This document shows, one piece after another, positions 11,438-22,583 of a stretch of DNA of 64,000 bases; the first letter of the stretch is position 1, and the number at the start of each line of letters is the position of its first letter. The position numbers were made by a program, and so were the translations under genes. The notes below the pieces were generated by a model. It had not been told where the DNA came from. It saw nothing but the letters and a program-made list of their open reading frames with translations, and ran no database searches. This DNA comes from Casuarina equisetifolia (taxonomy: Eukaryota > Streptophyta > Magnoliopsida > Fagales > Casuarinaceae). The stretch lies in the NCBI GenBank assembly GCA_028551475.1, contig CM052356.1, forward strand, positions 4,722,001 through 4,786,000, in the 5' to 3' direction.

Positions 11438-12061
11438 TCATTTCCACTTTAAAGTCCATGGGTATTAGAATTGTAATGGTGACAAGTGACAGCTTGGAAA
11501 CTGCCCCATCTACCGCAAAGAAAGCTGGAGAAGCCAATCCAGAGGATCAAGCACAGCAAGTGAAAAAGTATCGGGTAAAGTTTTTGCACTGAATTCTAGC
11601 TCACGTGGGATCTTGGTAAACACGTGCCCAATGAGTGTCGTGCTAAGACATGATTTCATGCTTTGAATCACAGGACTTAGGCTATACCGTGGCAATAATA
11701 CGACAAGACATCAATGACTTACCGGCGCTTAAAGCAGCAGATGTTATAATTGCTATAGGTGCTGATGCTAACGGAGGATGTGATGGTGAGGCAGCTGACG
11801 TTGTTCTCGGAGGATAACAACTTGGAGGATGTGATAACAGTGCTTGTCCTGTCCAGGAAATTCCATCTACACCGTTTTTCGGCTTTCGGGTGCAGTATAA
11901 TTGCCATAGTAGCTGCTATTGGGTTACCAGTAATTGGTCTTCACTTTCTACCAGGGATTTGTGCTGCCTTAGTGGTAGCCTCGTTGGCTAGAGTTCTTTC
12001 AAGTTCCCTCGTGTTGGAGAAGTACTCACCCCGAAATCTGGACATCCACGACATGGTGTGA

Positions 12062-13170
12062 TATAAGGGACCAAGTGAGCTATAATTAGAGTTGAGCAAT
12101 CCTAGGATAGAATAAACGTCTTGATTGACGAAATAATTTTAAATAATGTGGTTGGCTGGTTAGATTTCCACGTAGTTACTAGACTGGTTGGTTTAAGTAA
12201 ATTTTCCCTATAATTATGATATTAACTTCATAGTATAACTAACAAAAGTTCCAATATTCTGAATGATGATAACCAAAAATCTATATATCTAATTGAGCCA
12301 AAATTTCTTTCTTTCTAATGGCACATCATAACACAGTCTTACATCACAATCTTAAAATGAGTCAAAATATGGCAATACCATCCAAAATTACTTCCACAAT
12401 AAACACCTTAAGTATCAAAATACCAATCGTTTCACACAATGTACTTTAATTGTACCAAAGTAACAAGAATCAACCTTGCTTGGTATGAATGAACTATTTT
12501 GAAGAATCAAATAATTAAAGAAACACATTAAATGATCAAGACTATTAAAAATAAAAGTTTTGTAACAACCTTGTTAAGTATATCCCTCAAAGTTATATTA
12601 TATTACATTTGAAATAAATGAATAGTAAAAAATTTAATGGTAAAAGCTTAGACAACATTACTATTGTTACAAAAATGAAGAAAAATGTAAGAAACTAATT
12701 TCATCAATTAAGAAAGTATAACTTATAAATTATAATAAGATTTTGACAGAGTTTTGAAAATTTTCAAATAAAATTTTTCAATAATTTTATATTTTATTTA
12801 GTGATATATAATACCTAACATGTTACCAAAAAACAACAAAAAAAAAAAGTAACAAGAATCAATTTTTCCATTCTTTTCTTTAGAAGAAATGGAAAAGTAA
12901 AAACAAATTTCCTATTTTATCTAAGTTCCTAAAGTCAAGAACAGAAATAATTTTAAACCCATATAGCGAGAGAGTAAAATTTTTCACAAAAGATTAAATA
13001 AAGAAAACATTTTCTGTTAAAAAAATTGCAAAAAGAAAAAAGAAAACAACCTACAAGGCTTACCATTTTATTAAAAACAATGTAAATATCTATCTTAAAA
13101 CCTTACTAATATCTTGATTTTGAAAAAAAACTAATACGATATTAAATTCGAATTTCAAATACAACATAGA
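12062..13170. other. AT-rich spacer, no gene seen
   Basis: More than 1 kb of A/T-rich DNA with frequent homopolymers and stops in all frames. It separates the ATPase pseudogene from the chimeric fragment downstream. Confidence 0.65.
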
Positions 13171-13172
13171 TT

Positions 13173-13535
13173 TTGTGTTCACAGAACATGTCTTATAACA
13201 CTGGAGATAAGAGATGTGTTGAAAACAAGCCTTACACATTATTGCTCAAGATACCGAGGACAACCTCAAGTATATCCGCAAGCCTCTTGGTGGCCTTCTC
13301 CCAGGATCCGGCGAAGAGTGCGGAAGCGACAGTATCTACCCATGAGCGTTTTGGCTTGTGCAAACCGATGGCAAAAACTCGGTTATCTGGAACCTGTTAT
13401 GAACTACATCCAGATACCCGAACGTGTTCTTGTTTTCCATGTGTATATGCCTGTTTCTCCTTCTCTTCCTCTCTGCCAAAGTCTTTCCAAAGGGTGCTAA
13501 ATGGTTGGTGGTTAAAAATCTTTGAAGCTCTTTGA
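13173..13535 (+). other. Coding-like but unassigned stretch
   Basis: A GC-richer island in AT-rich DNA with overlapping open frames on both strands. A possible 3' splice site (GTGTTCACAG) precedes it near 13185. One + frame contains AQDTEDNLKYIRKPLGGLLP, which has ordinary protein composition, but stops follow soon and I cannot assign it to a family. It is probably another captured gene scrap next to the chimeric fragment at 13.8-14.2 kb. Confidence 0.3.
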
Positions 13536-13789
13536 AACACGTGATAATGGAGTAAGATTTAAAAAAGAGAGCTAAGGAAGGGTGATAATTAAAGCCTCCA
13601 AAATGCCGAGCAACCATCACTTCACAAATTCCCATACCGATCATCACAAGTCTAGACATAACATCATGACTCAAGTCCTCCTTCTCTCCACCACCACTAA
13701 TAACTCCATTTCTAAAATTATGCAACTTCTCCCATAGACACTCCCTCCAAGTCTCTCACACACAGTCCAAAAAACCCACCTTCCAAATC

Positions 13790-14190
13790 ACCCCACCTAA
13801 CATCTTTTTGAATCGACACCACTAAACTATTGGATATTAAAGCACCTATATTGTCAAAAAAGTAATACCAAGAAGGGTCCCTGCCTCCCTTTTCCTCTAG
13901 GGTCGGTGTCGTCAAACCGATCCACCCCAAAGGGCCAAATACAAGGTTTGATCCCATGGTCCCGACTGCAACCAAATAAAATCCAAAGAAGAACACTGCA
14001 TACTGAGTTTTTGGACGTTGGTTAGCTGCTTCCGACGCCCTTTTTTGGCCTGTGACTTGGTCTGGAGGCCTTCCCTGTTTCCTTCTAAACACGCCAAGGG
14101 ATGGAGCTCCTATGACTAGCTTGTCAATTCCATGCTTAGTAGCTTCCTTTGCTAGTGCATTCACCACATCATCTGATTCAATTACTTCAA
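13790..14190 (-). pseudogene. Chimeric fragment: USP-domain piece joined to an NPF/PTR transporter piece
   Basis: Read on the minus strand, the first part (14190-14078) resembles the C-terminal half of a plant universal-stress-protein domain, as found ahead of U-box or receptor kinases: ESDDVVNALAKEATKHG then IDKLVIGAPSLGVFRRK. After about 70 bp, the same frame continues (14005-13790) into a nitrate/peptide transporter (NPF/PTR) segment: TQYAVFFFGFYLVAVGTMG, then WYYFFDNIGALISNSLVVS and IQKDVRW. These match the family pattern AVFF-LYL-ALGTGG ... WYYFSINIGALIS. The two families are unrelated, so this is a fusion of captured exon pieces, not a working gene. No start, stop or splice structure for either parent is preserved. 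The one-frame continuity may be chance. Confidence 0.7.
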
Positions 14191-14810
14191 GATAATTTAT
14201 TATTATTTTAATCTTATTTTAGTTGCTGAACATTGGATCGTTATCAAATGGCTCAAATTTCCTATGATTTAATATTGTATACTTCGTTTATCATATTTCT
14301 GTCTATTCTTGTGAGGAAAGATTAAAAGGCCTTTCATATTCTATCCTATTTCTTGTTTGTTCTCAAGAAAATTCAGCTTCAAAAAATAGGAGGGATTGAA
14401 ACAGACTGGGCCCAAAGAATAAATGCTAAATTGGCTAACCAACATACGAGTAATTGACAAACAATCATTGTCATACAACGTTTCTAGCAGTAGACATTAT
14501 TGAATTAATAGGTGAAATTTGACAAAAACCAGGAGGTCCGTTTGGTGCCCACTCTTAATTTAATATGCCCCCTTACATTAATATTGGACCATTTTTATTA
14601 GTATCTTGCTACTTGTACAACTTTTAACCATCTAATGCCTTCGCTTTGCATATACACATACTGATTTGTTAACATAGATGTTTAGATTCTTCTTAATGAT
14701 AAGTTGTGATTAATGTTTTGATACTATAATTATGTTGAATGTCTCGGATGACTCTATACACCTAGGCATTACATGTTTAAATTAAGATACACATGAATTT
14801 GAATCATACA

Positions 14811-16083
14811 AGATCACTACATATAATTTTAATTTCCAAACTTTTAGATTAGTTTGTTTGTTACCAAAATAATCCATAATGGGCTTCCTTTATGTTGGAG
14901 TGAACAAGGCTTTGGACGCAGACAAGCCTACAATCCATGAGTATCGTCTTGTGCTACAGTGGCTTTTCCAACCCGTCATTCCAGGGCCACCATAAGAAGG
15001 AAGACGAGGTTTTGTTTTCTCCTGAGAAAACTGAGTTCAATCTCTGATCAGTACTGTAAGCTCTTCAGCTTCCTCGGAAGTTTGAGACTCAATTCTTAAA
15101 ATTCGTCTCTGCTTGTTGGTTGACATAATTCCTCTGTAGTTTACGTTTCAAATGTGAGAAAGAATCTTTGATGTGTGTAAAACGCAGTTGAAGAACTGTG
15201 ATAGTCTGCTGTTTTAGATGAACTTGAATAAAGTGGTTCTGGGCAAGATCTTTGACACCCACTTGGTGATGGAGCCAGGTTTTAATTTGGAACAAGGCCT
15301 CTTTCATGGTGCATTAATCAATATGATTGTTTTGTTAATTTGGATTCCATGATGCGCTCATGAAATTTTTATCGAATTCAGGTTATCGGATTCACTAATA
15401 AGATTCCATGGAGTGCCAATTTATGTGCGAGTTTAATAAGCATCTGGAAAGGAGTTAACTTGGAAAAGCATTTGACCAGTGGAACACCAACATTCTCTCA
15501 CGCCTTGGTCCTTTCTTTTGAAGTGTGTTTGTGCTTCTCTGGTTGATGGGTAAATGCAGACATCGATTCGTTAGAGAAGATTCCAAAATCTTTTGGAAAA
15601 TCCTGGGTTTATGATGCAATTTATTTGGTTATGATTTTTTTAACAAAAAGCCTGAGGCATCAAAACTAATCAAACAAGTTTTAAGTATGTGGCTTATATT
15701 TTGCCATAGATTGTATTGAGACGTAGATGCCAATCACGTACCAGTTCACATGTACTCACTCCACCGGAAGTTTCCAGCCAAACCCAAACATTGAATCTTG
15801 ATATGCTTGAATTTGTCAAGATAAGATGTTGGTATCTCCATATGTCTCTAGATGATATGGTTAATCTCATTTTGAAAGAGTATGTTGGTCTAATTTGAAT
15901 GATGTGAACAGATTATGATAATCAAATATGTTTCCAATTAAGATGGAGAAACCCTTCAAACAAGAGAAAGTTGACGTTTTTTAAGTTTCCGTTTGGTTTT
16001 TAAATTAAAACTATTTATACTTGTTTTCAATTTTCCATATCTTTTAACACTAGAGTTACATTAAGAATTCCAAGTGTTACTTA
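14811..16083. repeat. 1.25-kb direct repeat, copy A
   Basis: Closely related to 21127-22446 in the same orientation. Shared landmarks include TTATGTTGGAGTGAACAAGG (14892 and 21207), TTCAATCTCTGATCAGTACT (15038 and 21355), CACTTGGTGATG near 15270, and GATATGCTTGAATTTGTCAA near 15800. Open frames on the minus strand (15089-15307; counterpart 21417-21617) are alignable but diverge by indels, so I do not call a gene. I see no TG...CA ends, primer site or purine tract, so these do not look like simple LTRs. Confidence 0.8.
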
Positions 16084-18420
16084 TCATAACAACTAAGAAG
16101 TGCAAGGATTGCTGGAAGTTTCAACAAAAGGACTTTTAATCAACTCTTACGAACCTTCTATCTACATTTTCGAACAAATTTTGCAACATTTGAATTAGGT
16201 TGGAAATATGGAATGAGGTGACATAACCATCTTGTTATTGATAAACAACTCTGCTTGTCACATCCTAGTTACTAGCTAAAATAACATTAAGCACTCTTTG
16301 AGTGTCGTTCTAGTAGAACCATATTTTTCCTTACAAATAAGAACCATATTTTTCCTTACACAACTCATTTGTATCTTTTATTGATGGGAAAAAATAGATA
16401 GAGTTTCCCACTTTGATTGAACCTGTGAGAAAATACTAAAACACTAACAATGCATTTGAGTCACAAGTAAAATATACAAATATCATAATCAACACAAGAA
16501 AATTTTTATGTAAAAAACTCCTCTAATGTGAAGGATAAAAACTACAGGACTGATCATGGAGTCCTCCCAAATCTCTACTATATAAATCATTAGGTTTACA
16601 ACCCAATCAAGTCTTTAACAATAGCAACAAGACAAAGATTTATTAATTCAATAACAACAGAATCATCAATTGATAGTGAAAAACAAGTTGTAAACATCAA
16701 CTTAACTAAAAAAAAATTAGAGAAAAATTATCCACATTTTCAACCAAGATCTGCTTATTTAAATATCTCCAAATGACAATCTAACCATTTACAATGAAGA
16801 ACACCCAATTCTAAACCTACTAACAAAAAATTAGCTTAATCAGACCACTAATCAACCTTAATCAAGTGTTTGATCAACTACTATGCAAGGTTTTTAATTC
16901 TTGCAAAATTTTACTCTTTTTCTTTTCTCTCTATCTTTTCTTTTGACAACCACACACTTAGAAAAAATCTATATTTTTCTTTTAAAACTTTAGGGCCACA
17001 TTACCCTAATAGAACCTAATAATAAGTCTTGAATATGGGCTAGACCAACCTAACACTTATTTCCCAAAACCTAACAATTTTCACAAATGCTTCCAAACTT
17101 CTATTTTTCAAAATCCAACATCTTCTCAGTTCAAAAGGTTAAAGACATTGGAGATAAAAACTTTATTTCAATCCTACACAAGTGATAATCCATGTAGTGT
17201 TTCCTAGGTTGCACTCACTACTTCTCAAGATATGGACTCCATATTTGAAAGGAAAAATGATTGTTCTAGAAATAGAAATGAAAACGAGAGTACAACTACT
17301 ATAATTCTAAGACTAGAATGGGATGATAGGAGAATACTTTACCTTATTTTTCCTTATTTGTCTTCAATGTAGGGACATGGTATATGATGGAGAAAACCTC
17401 ACCTAAACCAAGTGACTTTAAGAACTCAATTTCACTAGTTGTCCCTATAACCAAGAGTTTTCTTTCCTGACAATAGAGTTCACAAGATAAACTTATAATG
17501 ACAACTTTGGCAAGGTCATATGTAAGAGAAAAACGCATGGCCTAAGAAACTAGAAATTCTTAGCTATCAACAAACTAAATTAGAAATATCCTATGTATTG
17601 TAAGTTACTGCAATATGCATTAATAAGGACAAATTTGCACTAAGACTTTCATGATTGTATTACATAGGATTATGATTTATTGAATCAATATAGTGCCAAA
17701 TAATATTCTTTCTCTTCTAGATAAGTATAGCTTGTTTAGTTGTACTTGAAATTAAATTTATAATGTCAACCTCTACTCCATCATAAAGAATATGTCAAAG
17801 CTTATCTTTAGTATCTCAAAAATTTCTTAAAAAGACAACAATCTCCTTATGTACCAAACACACAATTTATTTTTTTTTCTTTTCTTTTTATCCTCATATA
17901 TAAAAGGATCAAGACATAGTTAAGTAATAAATATTGAAACTATTATTTGGAAGGTAGTGAGGTTTGATTATATCAACTTTACACACTAATTCTCGTCATA
18001 TAACAGTCAAACCACTCATTAAATGGTTTCTTGAAATCAATGGTTTCTTGAATTTTTTCAAGAAGAGAAATACACAAGGGTGTTTTTGTAGAAATTCAAA
18101 GTATAAAATTTCTACTGAGTTTGACAGATTTTCTATTGATCAATTAAGGTATACATACCCATAATAATTAGGCACTAAGTTTCTTTTATTCTAAATAATT
18201 TTGTTGTTTCAAAATATTTAAAGTATAAAAGATTAGAAACATGCACTTTTGTCATGTGCATTCGCATCAACTTCTACTTTCATGTTTGTGTTGTAAATTC
18301 AAATATGCTTTAAAGGTTGTTATTGGGATTTTATGAAAAGCAAATGATATGGATGATAGCAGAGCAAAGAATGTTAAGAAATTTTTTTATTCTAGTGGAC
18401 TTTTATGGAGTATTCGAGTG
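16084..18420. other. AT-rich DNA between repeats, no recognised gene
   Basis: Stops are dense in all frames. Short local duplications occur, for example AGAACCATATTTTTCCTTAC twice near 16320-16360 and AATGGTTTCTTGAA twice near 18020-18050. I saw no conserved protein segment. Confidence 0.55.
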
Positions 18421-18424
18421 AGTT

Positions 18425-20400
18425 ATTGAATGGGACTAACTATTTAACCTGCGACACTTGGTGCATAATTAAGTGCAACATTTCATGCCCACCCACTACT
18501 TAGTGTAAGACTTTATGCTACCAAGAGTTAGCTACAAAGGAAAGCCCAAGTGTGGTGCAAAAGGCTGAAGTACCTGAGCCTAAGGGATTAGTATGGCTTG
18601 TGCGAGAGTGTTAAGATAATAAAGTTATCAATAATTGCTTTTAGCCTAATGGTAATGCCTAACAATCTTAATACAATCAAAGATTACTAATATGGAATTT
18701 CTTGTGATAAGCCTGTAATCATTATATTAGAACAAATTTTGACAAATCTTTTAATTAGTAAATATGAGTAAAAATGTGAATAGTAATGGACAGAAAGCCC
18801 AAAGGATTTTTTCTATTTCACCCACCTTTATGATTCACCATTTGACCTATACATAAATTGACCAATGTGAAAAAGAAAATAGCAAATACTTTTGGCCTAG
18901 TGTAAGGCTTTACACTCCTAAAAGTTCATTGTAAGGGAGGTCTAAGTGGACTTGGTGCAAAAGGGGGTCAATGGATTGGCTCAAATACTTGAGTCCAAGT
19001 GGTTAGCATGGCTTAGATAGAAATATTAAGATCATAACATATCATCTTGGTTATCAATAATTGTTTTTGTCATAGGTAGCCCTAATAATTCCAACATGAT
19101 CAAGAATTGTTAATTTATGGTTTCTCATGATAAACTTGTATTCATTACGTAAGAAGAAACTTTGGCAAATATTTTAATTAGCATATGTGCACAAAAACGT
19201 GAATAATAATAGCTATCAAATGAAATTGAAATTATATACAACTTAAGCAAAGAGCACAAAGGATTTTGCCCTTTTCACCCACCTCCATGTTTCACTAATT
19301 GACCTATACATAAATCGATTGATGCCAAAAAAATAACATATACTTTTGGCCTAGTGTAGGGCTTTATATTGTCAAGAATTAGAAGAAGGTTCAAATGGAT
19401 CTAGTGTAGAAGGGAGTCTAAATGGACTTAGTACAGAAGGGGGTTAATAGGCTGGTTTGAGTACATGAGCCGAAGTGGTTAGCATGACATGCATCTGAAT
19501 GTTAAGATAATAAGATAGTGTTTTGGTTATCCGCAATTGCTTTTGGCATAGTGGTAGAACCTGAAAATCCTAACATGATCAAGGATTACTAATCTGGAAT
19601 TTCTCATGATAAACTTGTATTCATTACATTAGAAGAAAATCTAACAAGTCTTTTAATTAGCATATGTGAGCAAAAATGTAAATAGTAATAGCTATCAAAT
19701 GACATTGAAATTATATGTTACTCAAATAAAAAGTAGTGAATTTTACCCCTTCCACCCACCTTCATGCTTCACTAATTGACCCATGCATAAATTGGCCAAA
19801 TTTTACTAAATAGAAAATACTTTTAGTATAGTGTGGGGCTCTATATTGCCAAGAGTTAGATGTAAAAAAAAAGTCTAAGTGAACTTGCTACAAAGGGGGT
19901 TGAGTAGGCTAGCCTAAATACTGAAGCCCAATTGGTTAGCGTGACTTATGTAAAGTGTTAAGATAATAAGATAGCGTTTTGGTTATTAACAATTACTTCT
20001 AGCCTACTTGTAATACTTGATAATCCTAACATGATAAAAAGCTACTAATCTAGGGTTTCTTGTGATATGCCCATATTCATTACATTAGTAGAAATTTTGA
20101 CAAGTTATGTAATTAGCATACATGAGCAAAAATGCAAATAATAATGACTATTAGATGATTAGAAGTATACACTACTCAAATAAAGAGCTCAAAGGATTTT
20201 GCTCATTCCACCCACTTTCATGCTTCACCAATTAGCCTATGCATAAATCAACCAATGTAAAAAAATGGTAAATGCTTTTAGCCTAGTGTGAGACTTTGTG
20301 TTGCCAAGAGTTAGAACAAAAAAGGAGTCCAAGTGGACTAGTGCGAAAAGGGGCTAGTGAGCTAGCCTAAGTACCTAAGACCAAGTGTTTGGTAGTTGAA
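18425..20400. repeat. Tandem array of ~460-bp units, about 4 copies
   Basis: The landmark CCACCCAC plus a following TTCAC-AATTGACC-ATACATAAAT recurs near 18490 (weak), 18821, 19277, 19753 and 20211, so units are roughly 455-475 bp after a truncated first one. Each unit continues with TTTTGGCCTAGTGT, CCAAGAGTTAG, a GTGGACTTG-like triplet, GTGTTAAGATAATAAGATAG, GCTTTTGGCATAGTGGTA, then TAATTAGCATATGTGAGCAA. Copies have drifted apart substantially, so this is an old array. No ORF is conserved. Confidence 0.85.
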
Positions 20401-21126
20401 AATTAGAGTTTAGTGGGTTTATTGAACATGGTAGCATATAACTTTCTATTTCAAGCTTGAAGGATTCTATTTGTTAAACAAACTAATCTTACAAAGGAAA
20501 CTTAAGGTTGAACAATAAAGGCGTATCAAAAGGAGAAGGAAATATAAAAATGTTAATGGCTAATAAACTACTAAAAATAAGGAGTTGGACAAAATTGCAA
20601 TGGAAAGAAAACTTCAGAAACGATAAAAGATAAACACAAAAGAGCAAAGAAAATGATTAAGTTATAACAAAAAAGGTGAAAAAGTACTTTAGAAAAAGAA
20701 ACACAACTACAAAACTAGAAGCATCAAATATAATATGTTTGACTTCTTAATCAAAGGACCATCGGCTCTACTACAACTCTACATAAAAAGGAACATGGAC
20801 TTAGATTGAATTGAATTGAGTGTTTTCCATTCTATGCAAAACATGCTACATGCCCTCTATTTATACACAAAGGAAACCACATAACTTACTTCCACAATTA
20901 AAGTTCGAAAAGACGTAAAACGGTTGCAGATAAGATAGGGTTTGTAGAAGAGGCTAGTGGGATGAACTTGCAGTAACGTGGGTCTCTTTTTATCCTTTTC
21001 ACACTCATGGTTGATCGATTCATCCTCCAAACCCGCACCTCTTGGTTTGGTGTTTGGTTTAGGATCTCCATCCTAACAATTGCAACTTGCTCAAAGATTT
21101 GACATGAACCAACAACTTGATATAAT
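20401..21126. other. Unassigned AT-rich DNA
   Basis: Lies between the ~460-bp array and repeat copy B. It is purine-rich from 20500 to 20700, and no coding segment was recognised. Confidence 0.5.
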
Positions 21127-22446
21127 TCATAATATCACTAGATTTTTAATTTTCAAACTTTTAGATTAGTTAGCTTGTTACCAAAATAATTCATAATGGG
21201 CTCACTTTATGTTGGAGTGAACAAGGCTTTGGGCGTAGACAAGCCCACGATCCATGGGTGTCGTCTTGTGCTCCCTTGACTATTCCAGCCCGTCGTTCCA
21301 GGGCCACCATAAAGAAGGAAATCGAGGATTTGTGTTCTCCTGGGGGAACTGAGTTCAATCTCTGATCAGTACTGTAAGTTCTTTAAAATCCTCGGAAGTT
21401 TGAGACTTTCGGTTCCTTAGATTCGCTTCTGCTTGTTGGCTGCCATGATTTCTCTGTAGTTTACGTTTGAAATATCAGAAAGAATCTTTGGTATGTGAAG
21501 ATGCGGCTGAAGAACTAGGATTGTCAACCGTTTAGATGAGCTTGAATAAACTAGTTCTGGGCATAATCTCACACTCACTTGGTGATGAAGCCAGGTTTTT
21601 AAACCAGCCCCTATCATGGTGCATTAAATCAGTATTAGTGTTTTGTTGATTTGGATTCCATGACGCGTTCATGAAATTTGTATGGAATTCAGATTATGGG
21701 ATTTACTGATAAGATTCCTAAAAGTGCCCCTTTATGTGCGAGTTCAATAAGCATCCGGGGAGAAGTGACCTGGAAAACCATTTGACTGGAGAAACACCAA
21801 CATCCTTGAGCACCAACATCCTTGAGCACCAACATCCTTTGTCCTTTCTTCTGAAGCGTGTTTGTGCTTTTCTGGTTGATGGATAAATGTAGGCCTTGCC
21901 ACTATAAGACATCGATTGGCTAGAGAAGGTTCCAAAATCTTCTGGAAAATCCTGGGTTTATGATGCGATCTACTTGCTTATGATCTTTTTAACAAAAAGC
22001 TTGCGGCATCAACACTAATCAAACAAGTTTTAAGACTATGGCTTATATTTTGCCTGTAGATTGTATTGAGATGCTGATGCCACTCACATACCAATGCACA
22101 TATGCTCACTTCACTTGAAGTTTGCAGCCAAAGCCAGAACGTTGAATCTTGATATGCTTGAATTTGTCAAGATAAGATCTTGGTATCTCCATAGGTCTTT
22201 AGATGATATGGTTAATCTCATTTTGAAAGAATTTGTTTGTCTGATGTGAATGATGTGGACAGATTATAATAACCAAGTATGTTCCCAGTTAAGATGGAGA
22301 AACCCCTCAAAGAAGAAGAAATTAGACGTTTTTAAGTTTCTATTTGGTTATTAAGCTAAAACTATTTATACTTGTTTTTAGTTTTCATATATTTTAATGC
22401 TAAAGTTACATTAAGATAACATTAAGATATCCCAGGTGTTACATTA
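21127..22446. repeat. 1.3-kb direct repeat, copy B, ending just upstream of serine racemase
   Basis: Counterpart of 14811-16083. Homology fades near TTACATTAAG at about 22440, some 140 bp before the serine racemase ATG, so copy B forms most of that gene's upstream region. Copy B differs by an internal triplication of a 16-bp word at about 21804-21840 and by several indels. The shared segment may be a duplicated promoter-proximal block or an unclassified mobile element. Confidence 0.8.
21804..21840. repeat. Triplicated word CCTTGAGCACCAACAT in copy B
   Basis: ACCAACATCCTTGAGC is repeated head to tail about three times here. The equivalent part of copy A (near 15488) has a single ACCAACATTCTCTCACGCC. 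It is a recent local expansion after the two copies separated. Confidence 0.8.
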
Positions 22447-22583
22447 AGCCTTTGTTTAGAAAAGGACAAGAATTGGTTATACACGAAGACATTGTTTTAG
22501 AGGAGTTACTGAAGTTCCCTAATCTGTTGTCTAAGTTCCTTCCCAGTTTCTAAAATCCAGTATATCTTACAGGTTGTGTAAGT

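Larger units (their letters stand above)
7884..12061 (+). pseudogene. Broken HMA5-like copper-transporting P1B-type ATPase
   Basis: Family role: Cu(I) export by a P1B-ATPase. Visible exons are roughly 7884-8040 (decayed HMA-domain remnants with stops), ~8001-8876, 8986-9240, 9583-9640 continuing at 11438-11571, and 11674-12061, joined by GT-AG introns. Membrane segments near 8390-8480 and 9000-9140 match HMA5. Key motifs are damaged: the CPC motif reads CFC (ACFCGVELETPAAV), phosphorylation motif DKTGT reads TKIGT, TGDN reads TSDS, and GDGIND reads RQDIND. The actuator domain with TGE is missing: an EGGRNENVV junction runs straight into PVQQF. The nucleotide-binding domain is also missing: TIMNPRAEQ joins VISTLKSMG. 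A solo LTR (9641-11432) splits the third exon. One frameshift lies near 11805, after EAADVVL, before NNLEDVITVLVLSRK. It cannot act as a pump. The domain-loss reading rests on my memory of HMA5 alignments. Confidence 0.85.

Noticed and set aside
15089..15307. Minus-strand 72-codon ORF shared in part with the second repeat copy
   Set aside because: The counterpart at 21417-21617 is altered by indels, and neither has a recognised domain; probably chance within a duplicated block.
14811..22446. The 1.25-kb direct repeats as LTRs of one retrotransposon
   Set aside because: No TG/CA ends, target duplication, tRNA primer site, purine tract or pol sequence between them.
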